From NCBI RefSeq assembly GCF_000337775.1, contig NZ_AOLQ01000069.1, positions 248,001 to 312,000 on the forward strand: a DNA stretch of 64,000 nt. Reading direction: 5' to 3'. Origin of the DNA: Haloarcula vallismortis ATCC 29715 (GTDB taxonomy: Archaea; Halobacteriota; Halobacteria; Halobacteriales; Haloarculaceae). The notes under the pieces were generated by a model, which did not search any database, had not been told where the DNA came from, and saw only the letters and a program-made list of their open reading frames with translations. This document shows, in pieces, positions 8,584-17,391 of the stretch. The position numbers and the translations under genes are program-made. The first letter of the stretch is position 1. The number at the start of each line of letters is the position of its first letter.

Positions 8584-9558
8584 GTGACGCGCGGTCTGAC
8601 TGAGATTACGGTCGTCGGTGAGGACGATACGGGCCTCATCGCCGAAGTGACTTCGCTCCTGTTCGAGCGCAGCATTAACATCGAGGACCTCGACCAGGCC
8701 GTCCGGGAGGGGGTCTTCCGGATGACCATGCGCGTCGACACGTCCGAGATGGTGACGACGGAGGCGAAACTCCGCGAAGACCTCACCGAACTCGGCGACG
8801 AACTCGGCGTCGACGTACAGGTCCGGTTCCCGTCTGACCGTGAGACACAGACCATCGCCGTCCTCGTCACGAAGGAGTCGCACTGTCTGGAAGCGCTGTT
8901 TGAAGCGTGGGCCAACGGCGACCTCGGGGCCGACATCGAGGTGGTCATCGGGAACCACGACGACCTCGAACCGCTGGCGGCCAAATACGATGTCCCGTTC
9001 CACGACATCGGCGACGAGAAGGGGACGCCGGACGAGGACCAACTGCTCGACTTGCTCGCACAGTACGACGCTGACCTCATCGCGCTGGCCCGGTACATGC
9101 GTATCCTCTCGCCGGATGTCGTCTTCCGCTACGAGAGCCGCATCATCAACGTCCACCCGAGCCTGCTGCCCGCCTTCCCCGGTGCGTCGGCGTACATGCA
9201 GGCTATCGAGGAGGGCGTCCGTATTGCCGGTGTCACCGCCCACTACGTGACGACAGATCTGGACCAAGGGCCGATTATCACCCAGCGGGCGTTCAACGTC
9301 CCGGACGACGCCACCGAGGAAGAACTCCAGCAGATCGGCCAGCCGCTGGAAGCCGAAGCGCTCATCGAGGCCATCAAGCTCCATCTCAACGACGAAGTGA
9401 ACGTCCACCGCGGCCGGACGAAACTGCGGGACCCCGAGGAGACCTCGGCCCAGCTCGGCGCGCCAGAGAAACTCGACCAGCTGAATCCCGACCGTCCCAT
9501 CGACGGCCTCGGCGAGTTCGTCGCTGAGGACGACGGCGAAATCGAAGCTGACGACTGA
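8584..9558 (+). CDS. purU: Formyltetrahydrofolate deformylase-like protein (ACT + formyltransferase)
   Basis: A 324-residue protein. An ACT domain at about residues 1-80 (TEITVVGEDDTGLIAEVTSLL) is followed by a formyl transferase domain at about 90-270. That domain has INVHPSLLPAFPGA and GVTAHYVTTDLDQGPII, with the catalytic Asn/His/Asp set expected for PurN/PurU. PurU releases formate from 10-formyl-THF. The C-terminal 50 residues are an acidic haloarchaeal extension. Context beside purQS and purC suggests one-carbon supply for purine synthesis. A GAR transformylase role is possible but less likely given the ACT domain. Confidence 0.85.
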   Translation: MTRGLTEITVVGEDDTGLIAEVTSLLFERSINIEDLDQAVREGVFRMTMRVDTSEMVTTEAKLREDLTELGDELGVDVQVRFPSDRETQTIAVLVTKESHCLEALFEAWANGDLGADIEVVIGNHDDLEPLAAKYDVPFHDIGDEKGTPDEDQLLDLLAQYDADLIALARYMRILSPDVVFRYESRIINVHPSLLPAFPGASAYMQAIEEGVRIAGVTAHYVTTDLDQGPIITQRAFNVPDDATEEELQQIGQPLEAEALIEAIKLHLNDEVNVHRGRTKLRDPEETSAQLGAPEKLDQLNPDRPIDGLGEFVAEDDGEIEADD

Positions 9559-9725
9559 GAGGTTTTTATCCCCGCTCTTGTCGCCTTTCTGAGAGACGGG
9601 TCTCGATTCGCGGCAGTACCAACGCTGTCATGCGGTGGCGAACGGGTATGCCAGCACAACATGGCACCGCCCGCGTGCCACAAGACAGGCTAGGTACTGG
9701 TCGCTGGCACGGGTGTCTGTCTGAC

Positions 9726-9818
9726 CTATCTGCCGAACACCGCCAGCACTGTCCCACCAATCATAATGACGAACAGCAGGACAAGCGCCCAGAACATGAA
9801 ACGGTCGGCTCCGTCCAT
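9726..9818 (-). CDS. 30-residue single-span membrane microprotein
   Basis: An ATG at 9816-9818 and TAG at 9726-9728 enclose 30 residues beginning MDGADRFMFWALV. One strongly hydrophobic helix spans residues 8-27 and the protein ends VFGR. A T-rich TATA-like stretch lies about 30 bases upstream on this strand. It is too short for routine gene calls. The charged N-terminus followed by a clean membrane span looks like a real small protein rather than a chance frame. Function is unknown. Confidence 0.55.
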   Translation of the reverse strand: MDGADRFMFWALVLLFVIMIGGTVLAVFGR

Positions 9819-9936
9819 ATCTGACTGATACTGTGCCACGACAAAAACCATGTCCCAGAGTATGATGGGACTGCACTATTCCGGTACTAACGACAGCCGC
9901 TTATGACGCTGGCTCCAGTACCGGCTGTCGGTAGCC

Positions 9937-10971
9937 TTAGAGTTTGCTAGCGGCGCTGACAGCCTCGTCAAGCGATGGCGCGTCGAACACGTCGCCGCCG
10001 ACGTAGGCGTTCGTACCGGCACAGTAGAGGTCCCGCGCAACCTGAATCACGTCTTCGTCAAGCGGCTGTGGCGACTCCGCACACAGCGATTTCCAGTCGG
10101 CGACGCCCTCTGTGTCGGCCTGCTGTTTGGCCGCACTTACCGCCTCTACCCACTCGGGCTGTGTGCGCTTGTGGTACTGGCGGATGACCTCCTTCGAGAC
10201 CTGCTGGCCCCCGTAGGAGAAGCGGTTCTCGTCGAACGTACCGACCACGTCGGCCACGCGAATCTCTCCGTCGTAGTACAGGCACTCGATTTTCCCGTCC
10301 TCGTGGACCAGGTCGGCCTCGGCGGCCTGTTGAGTGACGATGTGGTTGACCGCGCGGGCCAGTTCCTCCAGCCGACCGATGTCAGCCGTCCCGGCGATGC
10401 GGTCGGCTGCCTCGCGGTCGAGATAGCGGTCCTGCTCCTCGTATTTCGTCGAGAACTCGACGATGGGCTGCTCGAGGTCAACGACTTCATCTGGCCAGGT
10501 GTCGTAGTCGAGGCCGTGGTCGGCGGGTTCGGTCCGGGAACGAAGCGACGACCCGACGCCGACGCGGTTCCGGAAGACGATTTCGAGTGGAATGAGGTAG
10601 TTTTCGTCGGCTGCCCCGTGGTAGGCATCGTAACCGTAGCTTCCGCTCTCGAAGGGCAGGTCCGGGACCTGCGTGAGTTCGATGACCATCTCTTCTGGAG
10701 CGGCGTCGGCCGACAGTGCCTCCCCGAGGTCGAGCACCTCGTCGCTGTCGGAGAGCCTGACGCCCTCGTAGTGTGTCGGGACGTGGTTCTCCTCCAGCAG
10801 CTGGAAGTTGTACGCGCCCATCGTACACAGCGACGCGCCCTTGTCGGGAATCTGGTCGGGCATCTTGCCCCAGTCGAACACGGAGTAGTCGTCCGTGAAC
10901 ACGAACGCGCCGCGGCCGAGCCCCTCGGCCGTCGCCGGTTCCTCCACGCGGAATTCCTTGACGCTCGTCAT
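9937..10971 (-). CDS. purC: SAICAR synthase, archaeal long form
   Basis: A 344-residue phosphoribosylaminoimidazole-succinocarboxamide synthase, joining CAIR with aspartate in purine synthesis. Motifs include [21 protein letters not shown] near the N-terminus, the substrate loop around [18 protein letters not shown], and [27 protein letters not shown] for metal/nucleotide binding. It is longer than the bacterial enzyme (about 240 residues), as usual for the haloarchaeal type. The ATG at 10971 gives MTSVKEF. It is the third purine gene within 5 kb and is transcribed away from the cation exchanger. Confidence 0.92.
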   Translation of the reverse strand: MTSVKEFRVEEPATAEGLGRGAFVFTDDYSVFDWGKMPDQIPDKGASLCTMGAYNFQLLEENHVPTHYEGVRLSDSDEVLDLGEALSADAAPEEMVIELTQVPDLPFESGSYGYDAYHGAADENYLIPLEIVFRNRVGVGSSLRSRTEPADHGLDYDTWPDEVVDLEQPIVEFSTKYEEQDRYLDREAADRIAGTADIGRLEELARAVNHIVTQQAAEADLVHEDGKIECLYYDGEIRVADVVGTFDENRFSYGGQQVSKEVIRQYHKRTQPEWVEAVSAAKQQADTEGVADWKSLCAESPQPLDEDVIQVARDLYCAGTNAYVGGDVFDAPSLDEAVSAASKL

Positions 10972-11060
10972 TGTGCCCGCCTTTCGGGCCGGGGACAAAG
11001 ACGTTTCTCACTCGCGCTCGGAAGGCAACGTTTTCCGTCGGGCTGTCGACTGAACGTCTG

Positions 11061-12077
11061 ATGGCTTCCAGTCTGTTGGTCGAAGTCGCGATCATCGTCG
11101 CCGCGACGGTCGCGATCTGGAAAGGAAGCGACTGGCTCGAATCGTCGAGCGAACGGCTCGCGACGTACTACGGTCTTCCCGATGTCGTTCAGGGTGCGAT
11201 AATCGTCGCTGTCGGGTCGAGCTTCCCGGAGGTCGCGACCGTCGTCGTCGCGGCGCTTGGCGGGTCGATGCCGCTCGGCGTCGGCGCAATCGTCGGCTCG
11301 GCGATTTTCAATATTCTCATTATCCCCGGAGTCGCGGGCATCGCCACCGACGACGAACTCGAATCGAGTCGGACGCTCGTCTACAAGGAGGCGCAGTTCT
11401 ACATGCTCGCCGTCTCGGTCCTGCTCATCACGATGGCGCTTGCGGTCATCTACTACCCCGGCGAAGCGACGCTTACGGGCGTCATCACGCGGCCGCTGGC
11501 GGCGATTCCGCTCACACTTTACGCACTGTACGTCTTCATCCAGTACCAGGATACGGCCGACCACGACCCGGAAGAGGACTGGACCGCCAGTATCTCAGTC
11601 GGGCGGCAGTGGCTCTTTCTCTTGCTCGGCCTCGCAGTTATCCTCGTGGCCGTGGAGAATCTGGTCCACGCCGTCGGCGTCATTGGCCGGGCTGCCGGCG
11701 TACAGGAGTTTCTGCTCGGCGTGACGATTCTCGCGGCGGCGACGAGCCTCCCCGACACGCTCGTCAGTGTCAGAGCAGCCCGCGACGACCGCGGGGTCAC
11801 GTCGCTCGCAAACGTTCTCGGCTCGAATACCTTCGACCTGCTCGTCGCCATCCCGCTTGGCGTTCTCATCGCCGGCACGTGGACTGTCGACTTTGCGATG
11901 GCTGTGCCGATGTTCGGCGTCCTGACCGGGGCGACGATTCTCCTGTTTACCGTCCTCCGGACTGACCTCGTGCTGAGCGAACTCGAATCGTATGCGCTGC
12001 TTGGCGCTTATGGCGCTTTCGTCGCCTGGGTCATCATCGAGACTGCAGGCTGGGTCGGCGGCGTGTTACCGACCTGA
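11061..12077 (+). CDS. Sodium/calcium exchanger family protein
   Basis: A 338-residue integral membrane protein of the CaCA (YrbG-like) family with about ten transmembrane helices in two inverted repeats. The alpha repeats carry the ion-binding signatures: GSSFPEVATVVVAALGG and GAIVGSAIFNI in the first half, and AAATSLPDTLVSVRAA followed by NVLGSNTFDLLVAIP in the second. The cytoplasmic linker is short, so there is no regulatory calcium-binding domain. Its likely role is Ca2+/Na+ or Ca2+/H+ antiport. The ATG at 11061 is preferred to the frame's first codon at 10971. Confidence 0.88.
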   Translation: MASSLLVEVAIIVAATVAIWKGSDWLESSSERLATYYGLPDVVQGAIIVAVGSSFPEVATVVVAALGGSMPLGVGAIVGSAIFNILIIPGVAGIATDDELESSRTLVYKEAQFYMLAVSVLLITMALAVIYYPGEATLTGVITRPLAAIPLTLYALYVFIQYQDTADHDPEEDWTASISVGRQWLFLLLGLAVILVAVENLVHAVGVIGRAAGVQEFLLGVTILAAATSLPDTLVSVRAARDDRGVTSLANVLGSNTFDLLVAIPLGVLIAGTWTVDFAMAVPMFGVLTGATILLFTVLRTDLVLSELESYALLGAYGAFVAWVIIETAGWVGGVLPT

Positions 12078-12177
12078 CCCAGCGCTCGCTTGCGCCCCGG
12101 AACACGTTGACCTGTCGGCCTTGTGAGCCATGTGCGTACCCATACGTTTTTGACCGTTCTTTCCCTCCTGTCCAGCA

Positions 12178-13530
12178 ATGCCGGACGTCCCAGAGACCGT
12201 CGGTACTCCGGACGGCTCATTCGAGTTCGAGCACCGTCCGACGACTGACCAGTCGTTCGAGAACGCACTCGCCAAGGCGAGAAACGGGACGCGACTGACG
12301 GTCGACGACGCAGTCGAACTCTTCACGACGGGTACCGACCGGGACGGCATCGACCACTTCCGGAAAGAGCAGGTCCTCGAAGCAGCCGACCGACGCCGGG
12401 CCGAGGTCGTCGGCGACGAGGTCACCTTCGTCGCGAACCTCAACAACAACGTCACAACGGCCTGTAACACGGGCTGTCTGTTCTGTAACTTCAAGGACCG
12501 CTCCGAGCAGTTCCGCAGCGACTATCAGGAGGACCACGGCGGCTTCACGAAGACGCCGAGCGAATCCCGCGAAATCGTCCGGGACGCCCTCGACCGCGGC
12601 ATCTACGAGGTCTGTTCCGTCTCCGGACTCCACCCCGCGCTCGCGCTGGACGACGAACACCGCGAGATACTGGAGGCCAGCGACCGCGGCGACCTGAACT
12701 ACCGTTCGCCCGACGAGTACGAGAAAGACCCGGCTACCTACTGCGAACAGCTCAGCGCGATGAACGTCGGCGACGTCCACCTCCATTCGATGACGCCGGA
12801 GGAGGCCTACCACGCCCGGCGCGGCACCGACTGGTCTTACGAAGAGGTGTTCGGCCGACTGAAAGACGCCGGCCTCGACAGCGTCCCCGGAACGGCCGCG
12901 GAGATCCTCGTCGACGAGGTCCGGGACGTCATCTGCCCGGGCAAGATCGGCACTGACGAGTGGCTCGAAGCGATGGAGGCGGCCGCGTCGGTCGGTCTCG
13001 ACATGACTTCGACGATGATGTACGGCCACGTCGAGAACGAGCGCCACCGCGCGCTGCACCTGCAGCGCATCCGGGACCTGCAGGACCGGACCGGCGCGAT
13101 TACGGAGTTTGTCCCGCTCTCGTTCGTTCACGAGGAGACGCCGCTGTACGAGCGTGGCATGGTCGATGGCGGTGCGACGGTCGACGAGGACGAACTGCTG
13201 ATCGCCGTCTCACGGCTCTTCCTCGACAACGTCGACCACATCCAGGCTTCGTGGGTCAAATACGGCGACACACAGGGACTGAAGATGCTTACCTGCGGCG
13301 CGGACGACTTTATGGGGACCATCCTCTCGGAAGAGATCACCAAGCGCGCCGGCGGCGACTACGGCGAGTTCCGGTCGTTTCAGGAGTACGCCGACATGGT
13401 CACCGCGATCGGGCGGACGCCCGTTGAGCGGTCGACGGACTACGAACAGCGTCGCATCATCGACCCCGACGCCGACGTGCTCGGCCCGCAACTCGGACCG
13501 CGAGCTGACGGAACGCCATTACTCGAGTAA
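12178..13530 (+). CDS. cofH: FO synthase subunit 2 (radical SAM)
   Basis: A 450-residue radical SAM enzyme. CofH couples tyrosine with 5-amino-6-ribitylaminouracil; CofG then makes FO, the deazaflavin core of F420. The cluster motif is C96-x3-C100-x2-C103 in TACNTGCLFCNF. Further family features are CSVSGLHP, VHLHSMTPEEAYH, VPGTAAEILVDEVRDVICPGK and TSTMMYGH. cofG is convergent 200 bases downstream and cofC is 4 kb away. A strong hairpin follows the stop after 7 bases. Confidence 0.93.
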   Translation: MPDVPETVGTPDGSFEFEHRPTTDQSFENALAKARNGTRLTVDDAVELFTTGTDRDGIDHFRKEQVLEAADRRRAEVVGDEVTFVANLNNNVTTACNTGCLFCNFKDRSEQFRSDYQEDHGGFTKTPSESREIVRDALDRGIYEVCSVSGLHPALALDDEHREILEASDRGDLNYRSPDEYEKDPATYCEQLSAMNVGDVHLHSMTPEEAYHARRGTDWSYEEVFGRLKDAGLDSVPGTAAEILVDEVRDVICPGKIGTDEWLEAMEAAASVGLDMTSTMMYGHVENERHRALHLQRIRDLQDRTGAITEFVPLSFVHEETPLYERGMVDGGATVDEDELLIAVSRLFLDNVDHIQASWVKYGDTQGLKMLTCGADDFMGTILSEEITKRAGGDYGEFRSFQEYADMVTAIGRTPVERSTDYEQRRIIDPDADVLGPQLGPRADGTPLLE

Positions 13531-13537
13531 ATCAGTG

Positions 13538-13564
13538 GACCACGGCTGGGCACTGGCCGTGGTC
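13538..13564 (+). terminator. Stem-loop after cofH
   Basis: GACCACGGC (13538-13546) pairs perfectly with GCCGTGGTC (13556-13564) across a 9-base loop, starting 7 bases after the cofH stop. It could mark the end of the cofH transcript or protect its 3' end. It lacks a T-run. The rest of the 202-base gap to cofG (13565-13732) shows no gene. Confidence 0.5.
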
Positions 13565-13732
13565 GCCGCGGTAGAGTATGCTGCCTGGAGCTGCTGTCAG
13601 AGGCACGCCCAGGCATGATATGTATTGGTGCGCCAGTGTACCTGTAACTATAGCCTAGACGACTAGGTGATTGGTGTCCGGTGTTTCCTCTGGCCGTGAC
13701 GGCTGTTCACGCGAAGAAACCGACAGACAGTC

Positions 13733-14839
13733 TCAGCGGGCTACCGGATTCACGCCACGGTCCAGTATCGACCGGAACCGTTCCCCGGCGTCGGTATCGG
13801 CCCCGATGGCCGCTTCGATGGGTTTCGAAAGCCAGCCGTCACCAACGAACCGGTCGTAGACCGGTAGCCGCTCCGTCAGTGGCACCTCGGCGGCCTCGGC
13901 GACGGCCGTCAGTTCCTGTAGCGCGGGCCACTCGTACTCGGGGTTGATGTGGTCGACCGTGACCGGTGAGACGCCGCCCAGGTCGTCGATGCCACAATCG
14001 GTCAGATCCCGGGCGGGCGCGAGATTCGGGGGGACCTGGACGGACACCGCCTCGGGGAGCGCCGCGCGGGCCATCGCCGTTACCCGGCGCATCGTCGCCA
14101 GATCGGGAGAGTCGCCCTGCCAGCGCTCGTTCTTGACGACGGGCTGGACGATAACCTCCTGAATGTGACCGTACCGCTCGTGCATTTCACGGATGGCGAG
14201 CAGGCTCTCGGCGCGGTGGTGCCAGTCCTCGCCGATACCGACGAGGATGCCCGTCGTGAACGGGACACCGAGTTCGCCGGCCACGCGGAGCGTGTTGAGC
14301 CGTTGACCGGGGTTCTTCGACCGCGGGCCGCCGTGGGCCTGCACCTCGGTGGTCGTCTCCAGCATGACGCCCATCGAGGCGTTCAGGTCGGCGACGTGGG
14401 CCATCTGCTCGCGCGTCTGGTCGCCTGGGTTGGCGTGTGGGAGCAACCCCTCTTCGAGCGCGATTTCACAGGCTTCCCGGAGGTACTCGTGGATGGAGTC
14501 GTGGCCCCACTCGGCGAGCTGGTCGTGGACGGCGGTGTAGCGCTCGTCCGGGTCGTCGCCGAAGGTGAACAGCGCCTCGGTGCAGCCGGCCTCGGCCCCC
14601 CGCCGACACGTCTCCCGGATTTCTTCGCGGTCCATCAGCTCCGCCTGCCCCGGCGGGTCGTAGTACGTGCAGTACGTGCAGGTGTATCGGCACGCGGTCG
14701 TCAGCGGCAGGAACACGTTCCGGCAGTAGGACAGCGCTGACGCCGACTCGACATCCTCGGGCATCACCGACAGCAGGCGCTCGACGTCGTCGTCCGAAAT
14801 GTCGATGGCGATGTCGTACGCGTCCGTGCCGGATATCAC
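13733..14839 (-). CDS. cofG: FO synthase subunit 1 (radical SAM)
   Basis: A 368-residue radical SAM enzyme that completes the FO ring system for F420. The cluster motif is C50-x3-C54-x2-C57 in TTACRYTCTYCTYY. Other CofG features are ALFTFGDDPDERY, LLPHANPGD, QAHGGPRSKNPGQRL and PFTTGILVGIGE. The frame is open to a GTG at 14860. The GTG at 14839 is preferred because a ctttttatc TATA-like box is centred 27 bases before it. In relatives cofC is adjacent; here htrI-sopI lies between them, and cofG has its own promoter. Confidence 0.92.
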   Translation of the reverse strand: MISGTDAYDIAIDISDDDVERLLSVMPEDVESASALSYCRNVFLPLTTACRYTCTYCTYYDPPGQAELMDREEIRETCRRGAEAGCTEALFTFGDDPDERYTAVHDQLAEWGHDSIHEYLREACEIALEEGLLPHANPGDQTREQMAHVADLNASMGVMLETTTEVQAHGGPRSKNPGQRLNTLRVAGELGVPFTTGILVGIGEDWHHRAESLLAIREMHERYGHIQEVIVQPVVKNERWQGDSPDLATMRRVTAMARAALPEAVSVQVPPNLAPARDLTDCGIDDLGGVSPVTVDHINPEYEWPALQELTAVAEAAEVPLTERLPVYDRFVGDGWLSKPIEAAIGADTDAGERFRSILDRGVNPVAR

Positions 14840-14860
14840 GTCCCGGGCTCTGCACCCCAC

Positions 14861-14870
14861 GGATAAAAAG
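14861..14870 (-). promoter_or_regulatory. TATA-like box of cofG
   Basis: On the minus strand this reads ctttttatcc. Its centre is about 27 bases before the GTG at 14839, which predicts a leaderless cofG transcript independent of the upstream sopI operon. Confidence 0.55.
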
Positions 14871-15022
14871 TTTCAGTCGTGTGTGATGGCCTGTGACAGT
14901 AGTTGTAGACGATCGACACGGCCACATGCTAACAGAATCAGTGTGTCGCCACACGCCGGCCATCGGTGAACCGTTACCCATCCCGAAGTGCCACGAGATT
15001 GACGAGACCCCGGTGGCCGCAC

Positions 15023-15733
15023 TCAGTCCGCCGGCGTTGCTGTGACCTCGCCCGAATCCCGCAACAGTTTCGTGGCAAACACCTGCCGCCGGGCGTAGAA
15101 GAAGTACACGTAGGGGACCTTCGCCAGCAGGTCGAGGAACGCGTAGGTGATGCTGACACCGACGTAGGTCGCGAGTCCAAGTCCCTCGGGGCCAGCAAGC
15201 CAGACGAGCGGATACGCAATCCACAGTAGTCCGATATGGTTCTTGAGGAGGCTAAACAGGCCGATACGCTGTGGGTCGTCCGGAACCGAACGGGGGAAGA
15301 CGAGGTACAGGTAGGCAAACAGTGAGACGTGGAAGACTGTCGAGACTCCGAACAGCACCCATTTCAATGTCCCATCAGCGACAACCGCCCCAACGCCGGT
15401 AAGTATCATCAGGGCGTCCGCCACCATGACCCCGAAAATCGCGCGTCGCGACGCGCCGGCTGCATACCCAACAAACCCGACAAGCAGCGGCGTCGTCACC
15501 ACCCAGTCAAGATATCGGAACCCAACAAGCGTCGTCTCACCAATGGTTACGGTGCCAATACCGAACGCCATCGCAACGTATGAAATACCTGCAAACCCAG
15601 GTATAAGCGCCAACGCCGCCAGAATCGACCGCTCCTCGGACCCCTCAAGTGACGCATAGAGGTACCCGACGATAGCGACACCGACCGCAAAGCCCGCAGC
15701 GGTTATGCCGTACACGACTGCAACGGCGTCCAT
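15023..15733 (-). CDS. sopI: Sensory rhodopsin I
   Basis: A 236-residue seven-helix retinal protein. Retinal attaches to K205 in DLLAKVPYVYFFYARR; D201 and the counter-ion-region D76 (YLDWVVTTP) are present. H166, important for SRI signalling, lies in LLKNHIGLLW. The position equal to the proton donor of bacteriorhodopsin is F87, not Asp, so this is a sensor and not a pump. N-terminus MDAVA, SLEGS and KWVLFGVS match SRI, not SRII. SRI mediates attraction to orange light and repulsion from near-UV through HtrI. Its ATG overlaps the htrI stop (ATGA). Confidence 0.94.
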   Translation of the reverse strand: MDAVAVVYGITAAGFAVGVAIVGYLYASLEGSEERSILAALALIPGFAGISYVAMAFGIGTVTIGETTLVGFRYLDWVVTTPLLVGFVGYAAGASRRAIFGVMVADALMILTGVGAVVADGTLKWVLFGVSTVFHVSLFAYLYLVFPRSVPDDPQRIGLFSLLKNHIGLLWIAYPLVWLAGPEGLGLATYVGVSITYAFLDLLAKVPYVYFFYARRQVFATKLLRDSGEVTATPAD

Positions 15734-17319
15734 CAGTCGTCACCCCCAACTGACGGCGACCCTGCGACGCGTCTGTGGCTCGCCGCTGTGGTATCTGCGT
15801 CGACAGTAAACAGCCGCACCCGGGATTCGAGGTCGTCAACCGCGGTTTCGCGGAAGGAATCGAGTGAGTCGGAAATCGACTTGACGACGTCCCGCTGCCG
15901 ACGAATCTGTGTCGACATTTCTTCCGCAGTAGTCGCTGTCTCCGCGCTTGCTTCAGTGACAACCTCTATCGAGTCGGCCGTCGCTTGCACGGTATCAGCC
16001 TGCTCCGAGGTGGTCTGTCGCATCTCCTCGATAGATGCCGAGATGTCGTCGACGGCCTCCGCGATTGTCGCAATTTCCGACAGGGCTGACTCAACGGTTT
16101 CAGTACCAGTTTCGACTCGCGTTTCCGTCGCCTGTATTGAGGCTGTCACCTCTTCTGTCTGCTCAGACACCTCAGCGATGACCGTTGCTATCTCGTCGGC
16201 CCGTGATTGTGTCTCTTCAGCAAGTGACTTGACTTCGTCTGCAACGACGCTAAATCCGTTCCCGTCCGCGCCGCTGCCCTGTCCACCAGCGCGAGCGGCC
16301 TCTATCGAAGCATTCAGCGCCAGCATGTTCGTCTGCTCTGCGATCTCAGAGATGATATCCGCGATGTCCGTTATTTCAGCCATTCGCTCCCGGAGGGTCT
16401 CGACCTGTGTGACAGCTTCAGCAGCATCAGCCTGTATCTGGTCCATCTCCGTCAGGGCTGTTTCCGAGGCTGTCCGAGCGTCGCTACTGGCCTCCTCGAC
16501 CTCACGGCTCCGGTCGGCGAGGTTGTCAATGGTCGCGGCGATTTCCTCTGCTGACGCGCTCACGTCCTGAATATCGACTGCCGCTGATTCGAGTTTTGTC
16601 TGTTGGTCGGTTGCTTGCGTCTGGATATCGGCAACCGTTTCGACAGCCGCGTCTACCTCCTGCTGGACTTGCTGACTTGTTTCGGTAATTTCGTCGGTTT
16701 CGGTCGTAATACGCCCCGAAACGGCAGTCACCGTCTCAATTGTCTCCTGTAGCTCGTCCATCATCCTGTTGAACGACTGGCCGACGGTTTCCATAGCCTC
16801 GTACTCGGTGGCCACATCGACACGCTGAGTGAGGTCGCCGTCTGCGGCGTCCGCCATGACTGTCCCGTACGCTGTTGCAATTTCCTGATAGGCTGTGGCG
16901 AGTTCTCTTGCTTCCTCTTCAGCGGCCTCTGCTTCGGCTTGTGCCTCGTTCGCGTCAATCTGTGCCTGTTCAAGGTCTGCCCTCGCAGCCTCCATCTCTG
17001 ACAGTCGATCACGCAAGGATACGCGCATCCGTTCGATGGAGTCAGCAAGAGCCCCGAACTCGTCGGTCCGCGTCGAGGCGATTTCGGTGTCGAGGTCCCC
17101 GTCTGCGACCCGCTGTGTCTGTGCTGATAACTCGGTGATGCTCGCAACCGTTTCGGCTGCGTTGATCGAGCCGAGCGTCAGTAAGCCGGCGATGCCGGCG
17201 ACGACTGTCGATGCGACATCCTGTGTTACCACGCCGACAGTAACAAGCAGGGCCGCTGTCGCGATGTACCCGACACCGAGCTTGGCCCCATAGCTCTGCT
17301 TGACACTAGAAACAGTCAC
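15733..17319 (-). CDS. htrI: Sensory rhodopsin I transducer HtrI
   Basis: A 528-residue methyl-accepting transducer. Two transmembrane helices (about residues 14-32 and 36-55) with almost no extracellular loop are followed by HAMP segments (about 56-108 and 150-200), long coiled coils, and the kinase-binding hairpin tip EQTNMLALNASIEAARAG (328-345). Lack of a periplasmic domain is typical of HtrI, which receives its signal from SRI within the membrane. The start is GTG 17319, with a TATA-like box 26 bases upstream. It is followed by sopI with a 4-base-type overlap. The 43-residue tail is acidic and variable. Confidence 0.93.
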   Translation of the reverse strand: MTVSSVKQSYGAKLGVGYIATAALLVTVGVVTQDVASTVVAGIAGLLTLGSINAAETVASITELSAQTQRVADGDLDTEIASTRTDEFGALADSIERMRVSLRDRLSEMEAARADLEQAQIDANEAQAEAEAAEEEARELATAYQEIATAYGTVMADAADGDLTQRVDVATEYEAMETVGQSFNRMMDELQETIETVTAVSGRITTETDEITETSQQVQQEVDAAVETVADIQTQATDQQTKLESAAVDIQDVSASAEEIAATIDNLADRSREVEEASSDARTASETALTEMDQIQADAAEAVTQVETLRERMAEITDIADIISEIAEQTNMLALNASIEAARAGGQGSGADGNGFSVVADEVKSLAEETQSRADEIATVIAEVSEQTEEVTASIQATETRVETGTETVESALSEIATIAEAVDDISASIEEMRQTTSEQADTVQATADSIEVVTEASAETATTAEEMSTQIRRQRDVVKSISDSLDSFRETAVDDLESRVRLFTVDADTTAASHRRVAGSPSVGGDD

Positions 17320-17340
17320 ATACGGATAGTAGTCTGAAAC

Positions 17341-17350
17341 TACCTAAATG
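17341..17350 (-). promoter_or_regulatory. TATA-like box of htrI-sopI
   Basis: On the minus strand this is catttaggta. Its centre is about 26 bases before the GTG at 17319, predicting a leaderless bicistronic phototaxis mRNA. A palindrome lies 10 bases further upstream. Confidence 0.5.
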
Positions 17351-17359
17351 TGAACTCTG

Positions 17360-17379
17360 GAGTATCAGTATTGATACTC
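17360..17379. promoter_or_regulatory. Palindrome upstream of the htrI promoter
   Basis: GAGTATCA (17360-17367) and TGATACTC (17372-17379) form a perfect 8-base inverted repeat around a 4-base centre. It lies 10 bases upstream of the htrI TATA-like box and 12 bases downstream of the cofC stop. It could be an activator or repressor site for the phototaxis operon, or a terminator hairpin for cofC. The AT-rich arms and short spacing favour a protein-binding site. Confidence 0.5.
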
Positions 17380-17391
17380 TGGCGGCTCAAG

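Noticed and set aside
14165-14740. 191-residue plus-strand frame
   Set aside because: Entirely antisense to cofG, whose radical SAM motif is intact.
15023-15733. Bacteriorhodopsin-type proton pump
   Set aside because: The proton-donor position is Phe (F87), H166 and other SRI residues are present, and it is fused in an operon with a transducer lacking an extracellular domain, so sensory rhodopsin I is the better call.
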